Part shown: one piece after another, positions 35,223-48,345 of the stretch
Layout of the letters: each line of letters starts with the position of its first letter
Numbering within the stretch: position 1 is the first letter of the stretch
Assembly: GCF_022605725.1 (NCBI RefSeq)
Contig: NC_065558.1
Coordinates: 6,014,001-6,078,000 of the forward strand
Direction of reading: 5' to 3'
DNA length: 64,000 bases
Origin: Anthonomus grandis grandis
Taxonomy: Eukaryota; Arthropoda; Insecta; Coleoptera; Curculionidae
Notes under the pieces: model-generated
The model's database searches: none
Told to the model about the DNA's origin: nothing
What the model saw: the letters and a program-made list of their open reading frames with translations, nothing else
Position numbers and translations under genes: made by a program

Positions 35223-37299
35223 TATTTTTTTTTATCCCATCAATTTGGGTATTCCCCATATAATTCAATTAAGGCAAGTTACTTCTCTTCAGTACAGTGC
35301 AAGTACTCACAAGAAAATATTAATAATACTAAAAATTGTTTATTTATTTCGCTCTGAATTAAAGAGAGAGAAGAGCTGATATGGATTTAAAAAAATTTGT
35401 GCTCCAGAGAAAATTGCTAATCGAATTCAAAAATTTAATTCTTGTTGTAATAGCAATTACTTTAGTTGCTGATGTAAAGTATGCTCGTATATTAACATCT
35501 ATACCGATATTAAATATATGGTGGGCTCATCCGATATAAATTACCTTAAATCCCCTTCTCTTGTACTATAATTGGAAAAATCGACATGGGAAGGGGGAAA
35601 AAGTTATTTGGGTATTTTTAACAAAAGAAAAATGCGTTTCGGATGTCAATCTAGCTATAGGGAACGAAACTTTTCTAACGCTTACTAGGGACAAAAAAAA
35701 TCATAATACTATCGGTAAAAAAATGTTCGTAGACTTCATTTGGGTTTTCCATTATTGAAAATTCTTATAGCAGGTCAAGAACGCCCAATAAACACCCCAT
35801 AAAACGCTATAAACACAAAAATAATATCGTCTAGCCTAAAATCGCATCTAAAAATAACCCCCCCCCCCCCTCTTAGAAGAAAATACCTATTCGCGTGAGC
35901 CACGGTGGCGCCAATGACATATTAACCCTGGAGGGGGATGATTCATTCTTCCGCCCTCCGTCCCTTACACCCCCTATAGGCGCCAGTACAAGTGGCGACG
36001 TCTGGCGGGCCGATGCAACGGGGGGAAATTCCGGATTAACTGGGTTGGGACGGGGGGGAGGGATGAAATGCATTCTCGGTTGGGGTCATTAAACCTATAG
36101 GTTCGAATGATGCATCGGCGGCCATTTGGGTTTTTAAAGGTCGAACCGATACTAGAGGAGGGGATTGAGGCATTATTAATCCCTTACTTGGTTTTTTAAT
36201 ATTATAAAAAATGTCATACTCTTCCTGTTGCTATGCTCGCAGCTGACTGGAGATTGAGAGAGAAAGAGAGCAAAAAGGGAAGAGGGGGTGAGGTATTGAG
36301 GGGATTCTGTCTTTGGCTTCGCATTTTTCGCATTTTTTTGTTTGGAATGTCAATGTGCATTAGATGCAACGAAAAAATAATTTTTAAGTCCAATGGTTTT
36401 TCAGAAAATTGAGAAAACCCTCTCAACAGTTTTTCCTCATTTTTTCAAAAACTATTGGGAATATGGAAAAATTTCTTTTAGCATTGGAATCCTACTCAAA
36501 AACAGAACAAGTCATAAGGAATAACATTTAGCCGTAAATCAAAAAATAAAAGAGTTATGGAAAATTTTTGAAAAATTAGATAATATTTCGAGTGAAAAAC
36601 ATTTTTTGAATTTTTCTTGGAACTTAATAAACTGCATCCAAATTTCATCGGTGACTAGGAGATGGTTGAGTTGTGATATATATTGACTTAGACTCTACAT
36701 ATAAAACAAATCATAAAACTAAATTAATCCTCTGCTCGGATCCTCTAGCGAAGCCTCTAGAAACGACCCCCAAAATGGCCGTCTAGACATCGGCTCAGCC
36801 CTTGCCGCTTACATAACGGGGGAGTGATCGATATGGTGTGGTGTACAACAACGCGACTATAACTTGTAAGACGTCCATTCTGAAAAAGGCAAAAGTGACA
36901 CCCGAGCATACACTTGGAAGGTTTCCTCGTCTTGGCCTTCTTCTTCTTCTTCTTCCTCTTTTTTTTATATGAGTTTTCACGACCCTTTTACCGGGATGCT
37001 CCGAAAGTGCGGCTCCCCCATATTAAGACGGGGAATTGCGACACCACGGGTGCGTTCGGATGAGTCGATAAAGTTTTACGAGGAATATTTCTGTAACGTA
37101 CTATGTAAGAAGTTTCATTAGACTTTCTGATTCTATTGCATCTTCAAATGATGTTCCTTTTTTAAACCAGAGCAGGGTAAATCTGTTACAGCACTAGCTC
37201 AAACAATTTTAAATGATGAAACATTGATTCAATTATAACTTGTTTAATGGAATAAGACTGGCGAACTTAAAGGTTATTTGTAAAGCATAGATTATCCCG
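35223..37299. other. Stretch without supported gene
   Basis: Mixed composition: a C-run near 35860, GC-rich sequence at 35930-36090 and 36730-37070, and a CTT-rich tract near 36940. Open frames here (35895-36092 +, 36795-36980 -) are in compositionally biased sequence and show no motif. Confidence 0.35.
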
Positions 37300-38667
37300 G
37301 GATTCGCATCTCACAGTTAAGTAACACCCTGGATCATTATCAAATTGTACTTTTCTTACGTATTTGTAATCTTCACAAATGTGACAGATGATTTGGTAGC
37401 GATCGTCAAAGATCCTTAGAACTCAGATCGGTTTATATGCCCAAAATTGGATAAAAAGTCAATTTTTCCATTTTCTACCGCATCTCATCCTTCAGTAAAA
37501 TCCTGGATTATTATGAAGTTATACTTTTCTTAACTAGTTATGTTCTTTACAAATGTGATAAATGATTTCATCACGATCGTCAAAGATTCTTAGGACTCAG
37601 ATCGGTTTATACGCTCAAAATTGGGTAAAAAGACAATTTTTCCACTTTCTACCGCATCTCACCCTTCAGTAATACCCTAAATCATTATGAAATTGTATTT
37701 TTCTTATGTATTTATGATCTTCACAAACCTGACAGATCATTTCATAGCGATCGTCAAAGATCCTTAGAACTCAGATTGGTTTATATGCTCAAAATTGGCT
37801 AAAAAGTCAATTTTTTAACGTTCTACCGCATCTCACTCTTCAGTAACACCCTAAATTATTATGAAATTGTACTTTTCTTATGTATTTATGATCTTTATAA
37901 ACGTGACAGATGATTCCATAGCGATCGTCAAAGATCCTTAGAACTCAGATTGGTTTATATGCCCAAAATTGGATAAAAAGTCAATTTTTTTACTTTCTAC
38001 CACATCTCACCCTTTAGTAATACCCTGGATCATTATGAAATTATACTTTTCTTAAGTACTTATGTTATTTACAAACGTGATAAATGATTTCATAGCGATC
38101 GTCAAAGATCCTTAGAACTCAGATCGGTTTTTATGTCCAAAAGTGGTAAACAGTCAATTTTTCCACTTTCTACCTCATCTCACCGTTCACTAACACCTTG
38201 GATCCTTATAAAATTATTCTTTTCTTAAGTTCTTATGTTCTTTACAAACGTGGTAAATGATTTAATAGCGATCGTCAAAGATCCTTAGAACTCAGATCGG
38301 TTTATATGCCCAAAATTGGGTAAAAAGTCAATTTTTCCACTTTCTACCGCATCTCACCGTTCAGTAACACCCTGGATCATTATGAAATTGTACTTTTCTT
38401 AAGTAGTTATGTTCTTTACAAATGTGATAAATTATTTCATAAGCATCGTCAAAGATCCTTAGAACTTAGATTGCTTTATATGCCCAAAAATGAGTAAAAA
38501 GATAATTTTTTTACTTTCTACCGCATCTCACCTTTCAGTAAAGCCATGGATCATCATGAAATTGTACTTTTCTCACTTATTTGTAATCTTCATAAACGTG
38601 ACAGATGATTTCACAGAGATCCTTAAAACTCAGATTGGTTTATATGCCCAAAATTGGGTAAAAAATG
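37300..38667. repeat. 174-bp tandem satellite, ~8 copies
   Basis: The anchor GATCGTCAAAGATCC recurs at 37401, 37575, 37749, 37923, 38097, 38270 and about 38444, i.e. every 173-174 bp. Each unit also has TTTCTACCGCATCTCACC, CAGTAACACCCTGGATCATT and TTATATGCCCAAAATTGG. The last copy (about 38560-38667) lacks the anchor and abuts a non-LTR 3' region. Confidence 0.92.
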
Positions 38668-38669
38668 CT

Positions 38670-40060
38670 ATTTTGACTTGATGAAATCTGAAAGTCAGAC
38701 CGTTATCAAAAGTAACCCCCAAATAATTATTATAAATGTTTCAACTTTACTTATATGACCAAATAACGTCATAAATTTACATTTTTCTACGTTAAGTTTT
38801 AAACAATTATTAGGACACCAAGAGGCTAACCTGGAAATTTCATTTTGTACAACATAAATAGTCAGTAATAGAATTTATAACATAATATAACTTTAAGTCA
38901 TCCGAATACAACATAGAAAATATTGTTAATAAAGAGTAAAATTAAAATATGCCTCAAATGGAGTTTTGAGGAACCCCACACTTACATTTATTCTTTTAGA
39001 CACAGCACGAAGCAATTTTACGTATTAGACACGGTATATGTTCCACACCTCTTGAGTGTTTGTATCAAGGAATATGAGGCACTCTATCAAACGCCTTAGC
39101 CAGGTCATTATACACCATATCCACCTGCACTTCACCCTCCACATTTTGATTTAATAAGTTCTGGAACGCTGCTAAGTTGGATGTGGTAGATCTTCAGTTG
39201 AAGAAACCAAGTTGTCGCTTTGCAATATAACTTTTAGAAAATTCATTAGTCACTTTCGATTCAAAAAACATAGAAATGACAGAGATCAAAGAAATTCCAC
39301 GACAGTCGAGAATGTGACAACTGTTACCCGACTTAAATACAGGGAAAATTCTAGGGAAAGTCTCGTCATTAAAAGAACGTTGGAATATTTTACAAGGCAT
39401 CCATTCCTGGGCCCTTATTGCGGTCCAGCTGATCTAGTTTTTCAGTGATTTCTTGCACTGTGAAAACGTGAAAAGATAAACTTTTATGGAATTGTTCACA
39501 AATTGGTGCAACACGTTCCTCTGTATCCTGATCACAGTAACAAGATTAGAAGTATCCAGTGTTGCACCATTATATTTGATAAATGTGGAAATACTGTTAT
39601 CATTACGTAAAGAATCAAGATATGACTTAAAGCGTCACTTATGTCAATTGAGGCTTTTGTTTCTTCATAAGGCCCTGGAGTCTTGCACCTTTGATAGTTT
39701 ATTTTTTTTTGCCTGATCACTTTTGAAAACCACTTAGGAAAATCGTCAATATAATTAAGCTTCTTGGGTACAAATCTATCTATATTAAGTGCGTAAAATC
39801 TATCATCCAGAGTGCCAAACCATCGGATGGTACAGAAAAGTCAAAGCTGCTCAGATATCTGTTTATTTCATCAAAATTTGCATTGTTATATTGATACCAG
39901 AAAGTGCTTCTTCGGCTTCTTGCTAAGGACTCGAGCTCTTGTAAGTCATTTGTTACAGTCTTTTAGTATTATGTTGCAAATTGACCAGTCAACAAGCAGC
40001 CACTCTAACATGCTTCTTGAGTACCTTTAGACTAATTCCGAAAATATTTTTGTTTAGTGG
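38670..40060 (-). mobile_element. Decayed non-LTR element, copy D (minus)
   Basis: The minus strand gives RT fragments in order: the linker YQRCKTPGPYEETKASI (39720-39640), FNDETFPRIFPVFKSGNSCH and RGISLISVISMFFESKV (39400-39194), then an RT C-terminal region toward 38700 with many stops. Its 3' side abuts the 174-bp satellite. Same broad group as the + strand copy that follows. Confidence 0.6.
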
Positions 40061-40199
40061 AAGATGTCAGATCATTGCGCAGTTGTGTCAAAGTTTAACC
40101 TGGCTATAAAAAAAGCAAAACTTTTCGAGGATCATATCATATCAGGAAGTAATTTCTTTAGTTCTTATAGTATGTTTATTCAGTTATTGAGCATGTATA

Positions 40200-41310
40200 T
40201 ACTTAAAGAATAGACTTATAGACTTCAATTTGGGACCTCTGTTATTTTTGATTGCCATAAATAAGATTGTTTCTGTTTCTATTGATTCAAAGATTTTAAG
40301 ATTTACATGGAAATTACCTGTCTAGGTGATTGCATCTCTCTGCAGAATGATTTAGATAGGGTTGTTGATTGGTGTAGTGCAAACTCGTTTCATTTCAATA
40401 ATAAAAAATGTTCAGCAATGTCGCTGACACTTAACAAAAATATAATTAATTATAGCTACAATATTAGCTGTACCCAGCTTGAACATTCGAGCAATGAAAA
40501 TGATTTACGTGTAATTGTTGACTGTAATTTAGCTTTTGCCAATCACATTATTAACACAGTTAATGAGGCACACAAAATAATGGGTTTCGTTATTAGAACT
40601 GCCAAAAATCTTTAATGTTGAGTGTTGTTTAAAACTGTTTGATAGTCTGGTTTTACCGAGGTTAGAATATGAAAGCATAATTTGGTCTCAACAATATGAC
40701 GTCTGGATTAAAACCATAGAGCGTGTACACCGCAAATTTTTAAAATATATGTTTTTTAAGAGAGTTGGATAATTTCCCGAACAAGGTTATAACCATAATT
40801 TGCTTCTGAAAATATTTAACAGATTATCCCTAGAAAATCGGCGCATTAAAACATCCGTAGTGCACATTTTGACAAATAAGATTGATGCTTCTCAAATTAT
40901 GGCAATATTGTGCCATTCTTCATTAATGTTGGTAATACCAGACAAAGAAAAATTGACAAAAAAATCAATATATAGGATGTGTGATTATTTTAATATTTAT
41001 GCCTCTGATCTTGATATTGCTATTACAGATTTAAGACATTTTATACAAAATTATTGACATTACACTGCTTCTTAGTCTTAGGCCTGATATGTGATAATAT
41101 AAATGTGTATATATTTTTTTCTTTTCTAAATGTAGGTAGTTGTAAATACTAGATTTTAAGAAATATTTTAAACTTTTTATTAGGTGCGTTGTACATTTAT
41201 ATGGTAATATTATATTGGGATTTCATTTTAGAGTAGTAAGTACATATAGGTGGTATCTGTAATTGGCCTCTATGGCTGTTGATACTGTAATTCAATAAAT
41301 AAATAAATAA
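40200..41310 (+). mobile_element. Decayed non-LTR element, 3' part (plus)
   Basis: The + strand reads LQNDLDRVVDWCSANSFHFN and later NEAHKIMGFVIRTAKNL (40307-40615), then after a frameshift LEYESIIWS-like sequence and LENRRIKTSVVHILTNKI (40800-41057). It ends with AATAAATAAATAAATAAATA at about 41290-41310, a typical jockey-like tail. With copy D it forms an inverted pair separated by about 140-250 bp. Confidence 0.65.
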
Positions 41311-41769
41311 ATAATTGGAGCAGCTTTGAAAATGGATCTGTGTTACCCTATTCGTTTCATTGTCAGCAATTAAAGAAGCAAAGTGCCTACACTCAATGAA
41401 AATCTCTTTTATTCACAATATTTTTTTTATCCTACTTTTATACAGAAGTACTAAAATTAAAATTGCCAAACAGATATTTTTTATAATTATCGCATACATT
41501 TAGCATCAAATAACGAAAAGGAAATATGGAAAATTATTAACACTTTTAGAGGGTCAATCGCAAACATCAAGTTTAAAAGTCAATAATTTAAATGCCTATT
41601 TATCGATTGACGACAAACATGCTTGGTTTGATGGGAAATTTTGCTTTCGACCTTTTACTCCATAGGAATTTATAAGTGTTACTCAAACGATAAAAATAAG
41701 AACTCATCTAGTTGAAATGACATATCTATAAAGGTGCTAATTAGCTGAGGACATAAACATTGCGTTCGA

Positions 41770-42048
41770 AGAATGAAATCTCCCATCTCTGTTATTCCAA
41801 TCTTCAAGGCAGGAGATAAGGAAATCCCTTTGGACTATAGACCCGTCATCTCCTACAAAAAAATGGTCGAGAAGCTTATATGCAAATTGTTGCAGTTTCT
41901 TAACTTCCATAATATCATTAGTGCTTCACAGTTCGGTTTACTGATATCTAAAAGTACTAGTGACGCTATTTTTCGGGTTCTTAAGGAACTATATCGTAGC
42001 ATTAATGGGAGGAGATTATGCTTTCGTTGTGTTTTATCATGTCTCTAA
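41770..42048 (+). pseudogene. Non-LTR RT fragment
   Basis: Reads ISVIPIFKAGDKEIPLDYRP and later SASQFGLLISKSTSDAIF, the early blocks of a non-LTR reverse transcriptase. Nothing of the YADD/FADD block follows. Truncated on both sides. Confidence 0.6.
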
Positions 42049-42435
42049 ACCCTTTGATTGAATTTATCATATTTTATTGAGAAAGTTGGCTATGCCATTC
42101 GTCAATAACGAAATTACTCATGCATATGGGGTAAAATATAGAATCTTAATTATATGAGAACAATATGGAATATCCAGAACGATCCTTCGAGCTCAATTAT
42201 CAAAAACCGAGCTCATAACGAAAATCCCTTAATGCCGCGGCGGTGAAATGCCCTCGCTAGGGTCGAATTTAATTGGAAATTTAATAATGCCACGCTTAAG
42301 GGCAGTTTTAATGAACGTCCCTTGTTTGCGTTTAGTGTTGAGACCTATATGGCCTAAACACAATTTCTTCATTGACAATAAACATTTCAACAATGGTGCT
42401 CGATTTTTGACGTGTTGTTTTTTTTGAATTTCAGA

Positions 42436-42720
42436 ACAATAATGATTTCCATGAAACCAACTGTTGCGCATATTACTCGATCATACAATGTGGCAACCTT
42501 GGCCTTAGTTGAGATCCAAGTTAGAGAAGATCCAAGAGATTTAGGTGTTTTCTCTCGAAATACTCCCGAGTTAAAACATTCATTTGCAAAAGAAGTTCCG
42601 AACTATAAAACTGGTTACAGCGGAATAATTTCCGGGCTTTTAACGAATTTACACGAACATTTAACTCCTACATTGCCTCCTAATTTATTTAGGCAAAACC
42701 TCTTCGGGAAGGAAAATTAA
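42436..42720 (+). CDS. Unidentified open frame, possible exon
   Basis: An acceptor-like TTTTGAATTTCAG lies at about 42420-42435, followed by a 95-codon frame beginning MISMKPTVAHITRSYNVAT and ending at TAA. Composition is more balanced than the flanks and there is no transposon motif. I cannot name it and there is no partner exon in view. It may be a chance frame. Confidence 0.18.
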   Translation, partial: TIMISMKPTVAHITRSYNVATLALVEIQVREDPRDLGVFSRNTPELKHSFAKEVPNYKTGYSGIISGLLTNLHEHLTPTLPPNLFRQNLFGKEN

Positions 42721-44541
42721 ATTATCCGGCGGAACGTTGGCAGCCTGATAAATCCTCTTGCATACCGGGAAAACAGCCCCAGAGTTTTTGCTGCATCGTT
42801 TGTTGTCTGTGAAATGTTTATAGGAGGGTGGGTGGAAGGGTAGTTGTTAGGGGTCGAGATTAAACTCATCTCGAAACGGTTTCAATACAGTTAGAAACTT
42901 TCCTTTCGGTCTCAGGCGGAGTTACAAACTTCCATTAAATTGCCCCGGCAATTCGATGAAATAAGGCGCAGAATAGATATTGAGTTATGTAGTTTACAAT
43001 AAGGGAGGTTGTTTTCACCATTGTCTCTATTCGAATGTTACAAATGAAACGGTCGTTTTATAATACAGGACCTTAAATCTGATCCTGATCATAATATTTC
43101 TTGTTATCTTCATTAACTATAAACAGGGTAATTCCTGCATCTCATTAACAAGATTTATACCAATGTTTACCATCAAAGGCAAGCTGATTTTAAATTTAAA
43201 ATTAGATTTTATCCCCGGTATCTACAAGAGATATGTATGCCTGACTGATTTAATCCCACTTGTTGTTGGATCGATAAATCCAGATTTTTATCGTCGGTTT
43301 AATGGCCTCTGTCCAGGTTTAAATTCGATAACATCTGGATGGCGAGCACGAGTTGCTGTATACAAGAAAATCAGCTTAACACTGTAGCCAGATAGCAACC
43401 AAGTATTGATTAACCAAACGTTTATAGAAATGCATCTATATCGTTTGACAGCTATGACGTTTGCGAAGGCCTAGACAATCCAATTCTTCCGTTGTTATCA
43501 GATTGTATAAATGAGAACTACTAAACGAATTATTACTATTATTGATTCAAAGCCTTGTATATCGACTTTTACTTTATTGTGTATTCGACAACCCTAATAA
43601 TAAGGTTTCACGTGTTTGACAGTTAGCCAGGCATTGCTTAATGGTTATCAGATTCTAGTGTTGCCAACTCGGTAATTTTTTCGCCAAAAATAGCAAATTT
43701 TACTGTTTCAAGGAGAATCTGTAAGCTGGTACAGTTTTTAATTTTATTGAAGAACATTAAGTTAAATTAAATGTTTGTCTCTTTTTCCTTCTTCAAAGAT
43801 AGAACGATCAATTATCAAGAAAGGATTGGGAGTGTATGTTATGTTGCCCTGTAACCAACTGTTACTTTTAATAAATACTTTTATTAATCTGTTTTTTAAC
43901 AGATTTACTTGATAGATACCCAACGAAACCAAATGCAAAAAATCCTTCTCTGTAAAACCCTCCGGTAATGGGACTCTGTGAATTGTCGAATTCTATTTCT
44001 ATAGGTGTCGGCCTTGTTATTTTATTCAATTTTAAGGAAGACAACACATGTAGAAATTGAATTTTTACAGTACCTACATAAACAGAATCCCAGAGCTGAT
44101 TTTTGAACTAGATGTATTTTGAATAAAGGTGGTCTCGTAACATGAGTACAAATGACGGGAAGACGAATTTTTTACGTGATCCAGAGCAAGTTGTCATTAA
44201 ATAATGGTGTAGTCGTTATCATGTTAATAATTTTATAATTACTTTGGCCTCTTTATTGTTCCTGAAGATTCAAAATAGTTTTAAATAAATTAACTGGATA
44301 ATGTATTACAGGGAAATTAATTAAAAAACTAATGGGTAATCTCCCCTCTACTAACCTAATATTTGGTAAAATTTAGAGAATTTTAAGATCATAATTAGCA
44401 ACACTGATAACTATGATGTAACTTGCTTAACTGTATGCGTTGATGGTGCGGTAAAGCCCTAAATGCAAGGGTCGCCGGTTATATTTAATTATCTTAGATG
44501 AAACTTGTTGAACGTACATTTTCTAACCTAATTCATTTTAG
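42721..44541. other. Intergenic stretch, nothing assigned
   Basis: No repeats with a second copy in the window and no motif-bearing frame were noticed. A 74-residue + strand frame at 43163-43387 has no recognizable features. Confidence 0.35.
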
Positions 44542-44619
44542 TTCACAGAAGGAATATTCCAATTACAAAAGTGAAAACGAAACCGAGAACCCACCAACCG
44601 AAAAGAGTTCAATTCGTCA
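44542..44619 (+). other. Splice-bounded 78-nt segment
   Basis: A CATTTTAG acceptor and a TCA|GTAAGTATG donor bound a segment that is open in two frames. One frame is strongly basic (ITKVKTKPRTHQPKR) and would leave in phase 1, the phase needed to join the stathmin exon at 51473. It could be an alternative upstream exon of that gene, or unrelated. Low certainty. Confidence 0.2.
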
Positions 44620-47600
44620 GTAAGTATGAAATCAACTGTTTTATAGCACTGGCACCACGAGTATATATTTTTTTTTTAGTTTGCCAATTTATTTGTTCTT
44701 TTTGTATTATTTTGCAATAAACAGGTTTTCGGGTATTTCGTTTTATTTATTTATTTTTGATTACATACCACCGAAAGTAAGTTACGTAACACGCCACCTA
44801 AGTCGGGAAATCACTTCCGAGCGGATGAAAGGGATTTTCGTGTGGCACGGTGCCCATTTAAGGCCCCCCCAGAACAGAAAACGATTTTTTTTCTTTTATT
44901 GGGCGCAATGCAGAAATTTACCGTATACGGCTCGAACTCTTATAAATTGTTCCCTTTTAAGTCTATGGCGTTATATGAATTTCATATTTTGCAATACCAT
45001 GTTTGGCATATTATGATTTATACAAAAAAAGCGATCCGTGAATTCTATTTTAAGGCTTTTTTTTTGTAGATTTTAGTTTTTGCACCATTGCGAATCAGGC
45101 CCGTGTGCATGACATTTTTATACTTTTTAAGTTATTTTTAGCATTTTTTTCTATCCCCATAATATGAACGCCCTCCCTGTATACTATACAATTTTATTGA
45201 TAAGGTTCTCAATCTTTAAAGCAAGCCATGCGCACTGGCCTGTTGCGAATGCATAAATTGTAAATGTGAATATCCACCCGGCTAATTGGGGTTGAGATTT
45301 GGTAAAGGGTTTAACTACATAACATTGCCGGTTAACTGATACTGGCGGTAAAATTACCTATCAAATCGATTGGGCTCCATGAGGTCATTGACGATTAAAA
45401 TCAGCTGAGATTGACTTTTGATGTACTGCACCATGAACTTATTAAATATACCTGGACTGCCAATAGATTGAACAATAAATTACCATTACTAGGTGGCCGC
45501 CATTTTGACCACAATTTCAGTTGTGCCAATTGTAGGGAACATGACAATTAAAATTTTTGCTTTTTGGGAGGTTATGTTGACAAAAACCAAATCGAAAGTT
45601 ACATTAATTGCTGATATTTTTCTTGTACTTGTTTAAGAATCTCGGTAAAATTTACGAACTTTCAGTTAACTTACAGGGATAGACGCATGCACTTTAAAAT
45701 ATGTGCTTCATTCAAATTTTTGAAATTAAAAACACAGCTTATTGATACCCTGTTATTTAGTTTTTATTATAACTATTTCAACAATTCTAATCTCTGGCAC
45801 ATGTTTTAATTTAGAATAAAATATGGTTTAATGTCAATGAAAATGATCAGATGGTGCGTGAACGTCAAAAATTATGTAACTAAGAAGTATGTACTTTATG
45901 GTTTAGATAACAAAACACAAATGAGCTAAGAGAAAGAGAAGCTCTTCAGGTAAATATTGTAAGCAACTTAACTGGATTGGACAGGGAAGAGGTAAGGGTG
46001 GAAAAAAGGAAAACTTTCTAGAACATGGACAGTATCCTCTTGCAAAGTCATATTATAAGGATATAAATTTAAGGCATCTAAAATTAAGATACCTCCATTA
46101 ATGTGATTTCATTATTTATGAATAAGGAAACTTCACGGCACTGTAAGAGTCACGCCTCTTTATATAAGTTCATGACAGATCACATGTCAAACGTCAGCGT
46201 CGTCAACTTCATTACCGTTATTTAGTATATTTTTTTTTTGGTAACACTGAAAAAGTTCAAAGTGACCAACATCAAAAGGACACAACTAGCATAAAAATGG
46301 CGGCCACCAGGTACACTGATAAAAAGGATTCGTAAAATTCAGTATTTAGTTTAGGTAATTTTGTGACCAATCCTTATTCCATATAATTACAAAACAATTG
46401 TGAATATGAAAATACAGAATATTTTAAGTAATAATCATTAGTAATATGTAATGTAAATTTACCAATTAAAATTTGTAAATATTCCGTTAAATACTGTAAA
46501 AAGCAATAATAATTTAAAGAAAAAAAAGATGTTACCAATTTTATTAGTAAGAATTACAAAATATATATTGTACTATTTATTAATACAATTATTAAAATTT
46601 TAAAATATGTTATGAATAATTAGTTGTTAGGCAAGTAAATTGTCCATTTAAATACTTTGAAGTTAATTTTTTATTGATAAAAATTACAAAATATATATTG
46701 TATTATTTAATATTTAAATAAATAAAATTTTAAAATCTATAATTGAATGATTTATACTAAATTTAGATTATTATACCTTTAAGTAATATAGTTACATAAT
46801 TAACCAATCAGATCCTGCTTATGTTATATAACTCAAACAGGATATGATTGTTAAATTTGGTAATTCAATATTACTTAAAAAATATAATAAAATAAAATGG
46901 ATAAATTTCATATATGTACGTATGAAATTAAACAACAAAATTTTTAAATTTTATATAATAATTTAACATTCTGGTACATATAAGGTACATTAACACTTAA
47001 CCAGAATAGCGTTCTAACTATAGATTTAATTTTAAATGTAGAGTGTTGAGATTTTAAGACATCAGCTAAAACTTCTAAGGGTACGAACAGAAAACGCGTG
47101 CTTTACTTCTTTTATTTAACTATATATGGGCCCTATATAGTTAAATAAGGGTATAAAAATATATATATATATTTGAAATGGTATAAACAACTAACAAAAA
47201 GGCAATCTTTAGTTGATGTTTTCCTTTTAACAGGCGAGTAAGGTGATTTTTCATTGCGAGTAATAATTTTAATTTTACAAAATGATTACTTTTTAATTGT
47301 ACATTTTAATACCCAGCATCATTAAGTTAAATATTTGAAAAATGCGGTAAATGGAATAAACTTTTTTTAATCTTAATCTTTTGTTAAAAGAACAAAAAAT
47401 CGACTTTAAAATCACACTGTCTAACAAAAACCTATTATTCTAATAATAATAAAACAAAATATAGGAAATATGTACCTTCTTCTTCCATCAAATTATTGTC
47501 GTAGGTACCTATACGTAAACAAAATAAATAATGTTAACAAAAAAAAATGTTTTTCTACATAAAAAATATATATAGTATGCATAATAATATAACAAAGATA

Positions 47601-47690
47601 TATTATATATTATAGGTACTTATTATGTTTTTTTTATTTTTTATTGAATTCATTAGACAAAAAAACCTTCTTTAGGCTATTAGATACCTG
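44620..47690. other. AT-rich stretch, nothing coding
   Basis: Contains long AT-only tracts (46380-46760), a perfect palindrome at 47112-47148 and poly(T) runs. Short frames near 44681-45069 overlap each other in different frames and carry no motif. Confidence 0.35.
47112..47148. repeat. Perfect 15-bp inverted repeat
   Basis: Arms TTATTTAACTATATA and TATATAGTTAAATAA flank a TGGGCCC centre, so the whole 37 bp can form a hairpin. No associated element was found. Confidence 0.8.
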
Positions 47691-47699
47691 CCTGGCTTT

Positions 47700-48345
47700 A
47701 CTTCCCTGATCGGGGTGAAGTTTTAGAAAATATCTTTGAAGAAATTCCAATTTGGAGGGTAGTTTCTAGTTTTTTCGGGTAAACCAAGATAGTACAAACT
47801 ACAACGCAAGAAGAACTTTTAGGGCCTCCAGAAAAGTGGTGTAGCCATCTGCCTGTATTATTTGACGTTCAACCAAAACATAAAAGCAATTTTTGTTTTC
47901 TAAAATAATAAGATAAGTATATGTTATTGTTTGATACTTCTAAGGCATAAATTATTTGTATTAACCTTGCTTTAGAATTATAGGCGTTAGTGGCAAACTG
48001 TCGGGATAAACATCGTTGTCGTTCAAATTTATTTGGACCTGGAATAAAAAAAAATATATTTAAAATAAAAAATAATATTACAGTTGTAATTAAGGTTGGA
48101 GTCATGTAGTTTTTAGTTTTTTTTTATTTATCAAAAATGTCACTTGCCTCTGTTTGAAATATCAAAAATTCAATATCTTCCTTGAAGTGCTGTATTAAAT
48201 TTTTAATTAGTTGCTGTTCTGTTGATACATTTTCTTCTAAATCAGCGTCTTTGGGGAGTTTAAGGCACTTTGTGATTTTGTCAGCTTTCTCATTTATTCC
48301 ATTGAGTAGGTGAATATCAGCATCTGTTAATTCTTGAAATGCCAA
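47700..48345 (-). CDS. Unidentified multi-exon candidate (minus)
   Basis: Several minus-strand segments look exon-like. The first (about 48366-48150) reads ITIFITISLLAFQELTDADI, a hydrophobic run, followed by an acidic helical stretch (KLPKDADLEENVSTEQQLIK) ending at GAG|GCAAGT, a possible GC-type donor. The second (48042-47970) follows a TTTATTCCAG acceptor. The third starts after AATACAG at 47852 and in one frame gives ADGYTTFLEALKVLLAL and a stop. A further patch near 47750-47700 reads FLQRYFLKLHPDQGSKARQ, faintly J-domain-like. The phases do not agree in one simple model, so I only flag the locus. No transposon motif was seen. Confidence 0.22.

Noticed and set aside
37300..38667. CRISPR-like regular spacing
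   Set aside because: The whole 174-bp unit is repeated, there are no unique spacers, and the genome is eukaryotic.
44681..45069. Two overlapping plus-strand frames
   Set aside because: Different frames of the same DNA, no motif, T-rich; neither can be supported.
45150..45185. CCCTCCCTGTATAC as a MITE right end
   Set aside because: No matching left end found within a reasonable distance.
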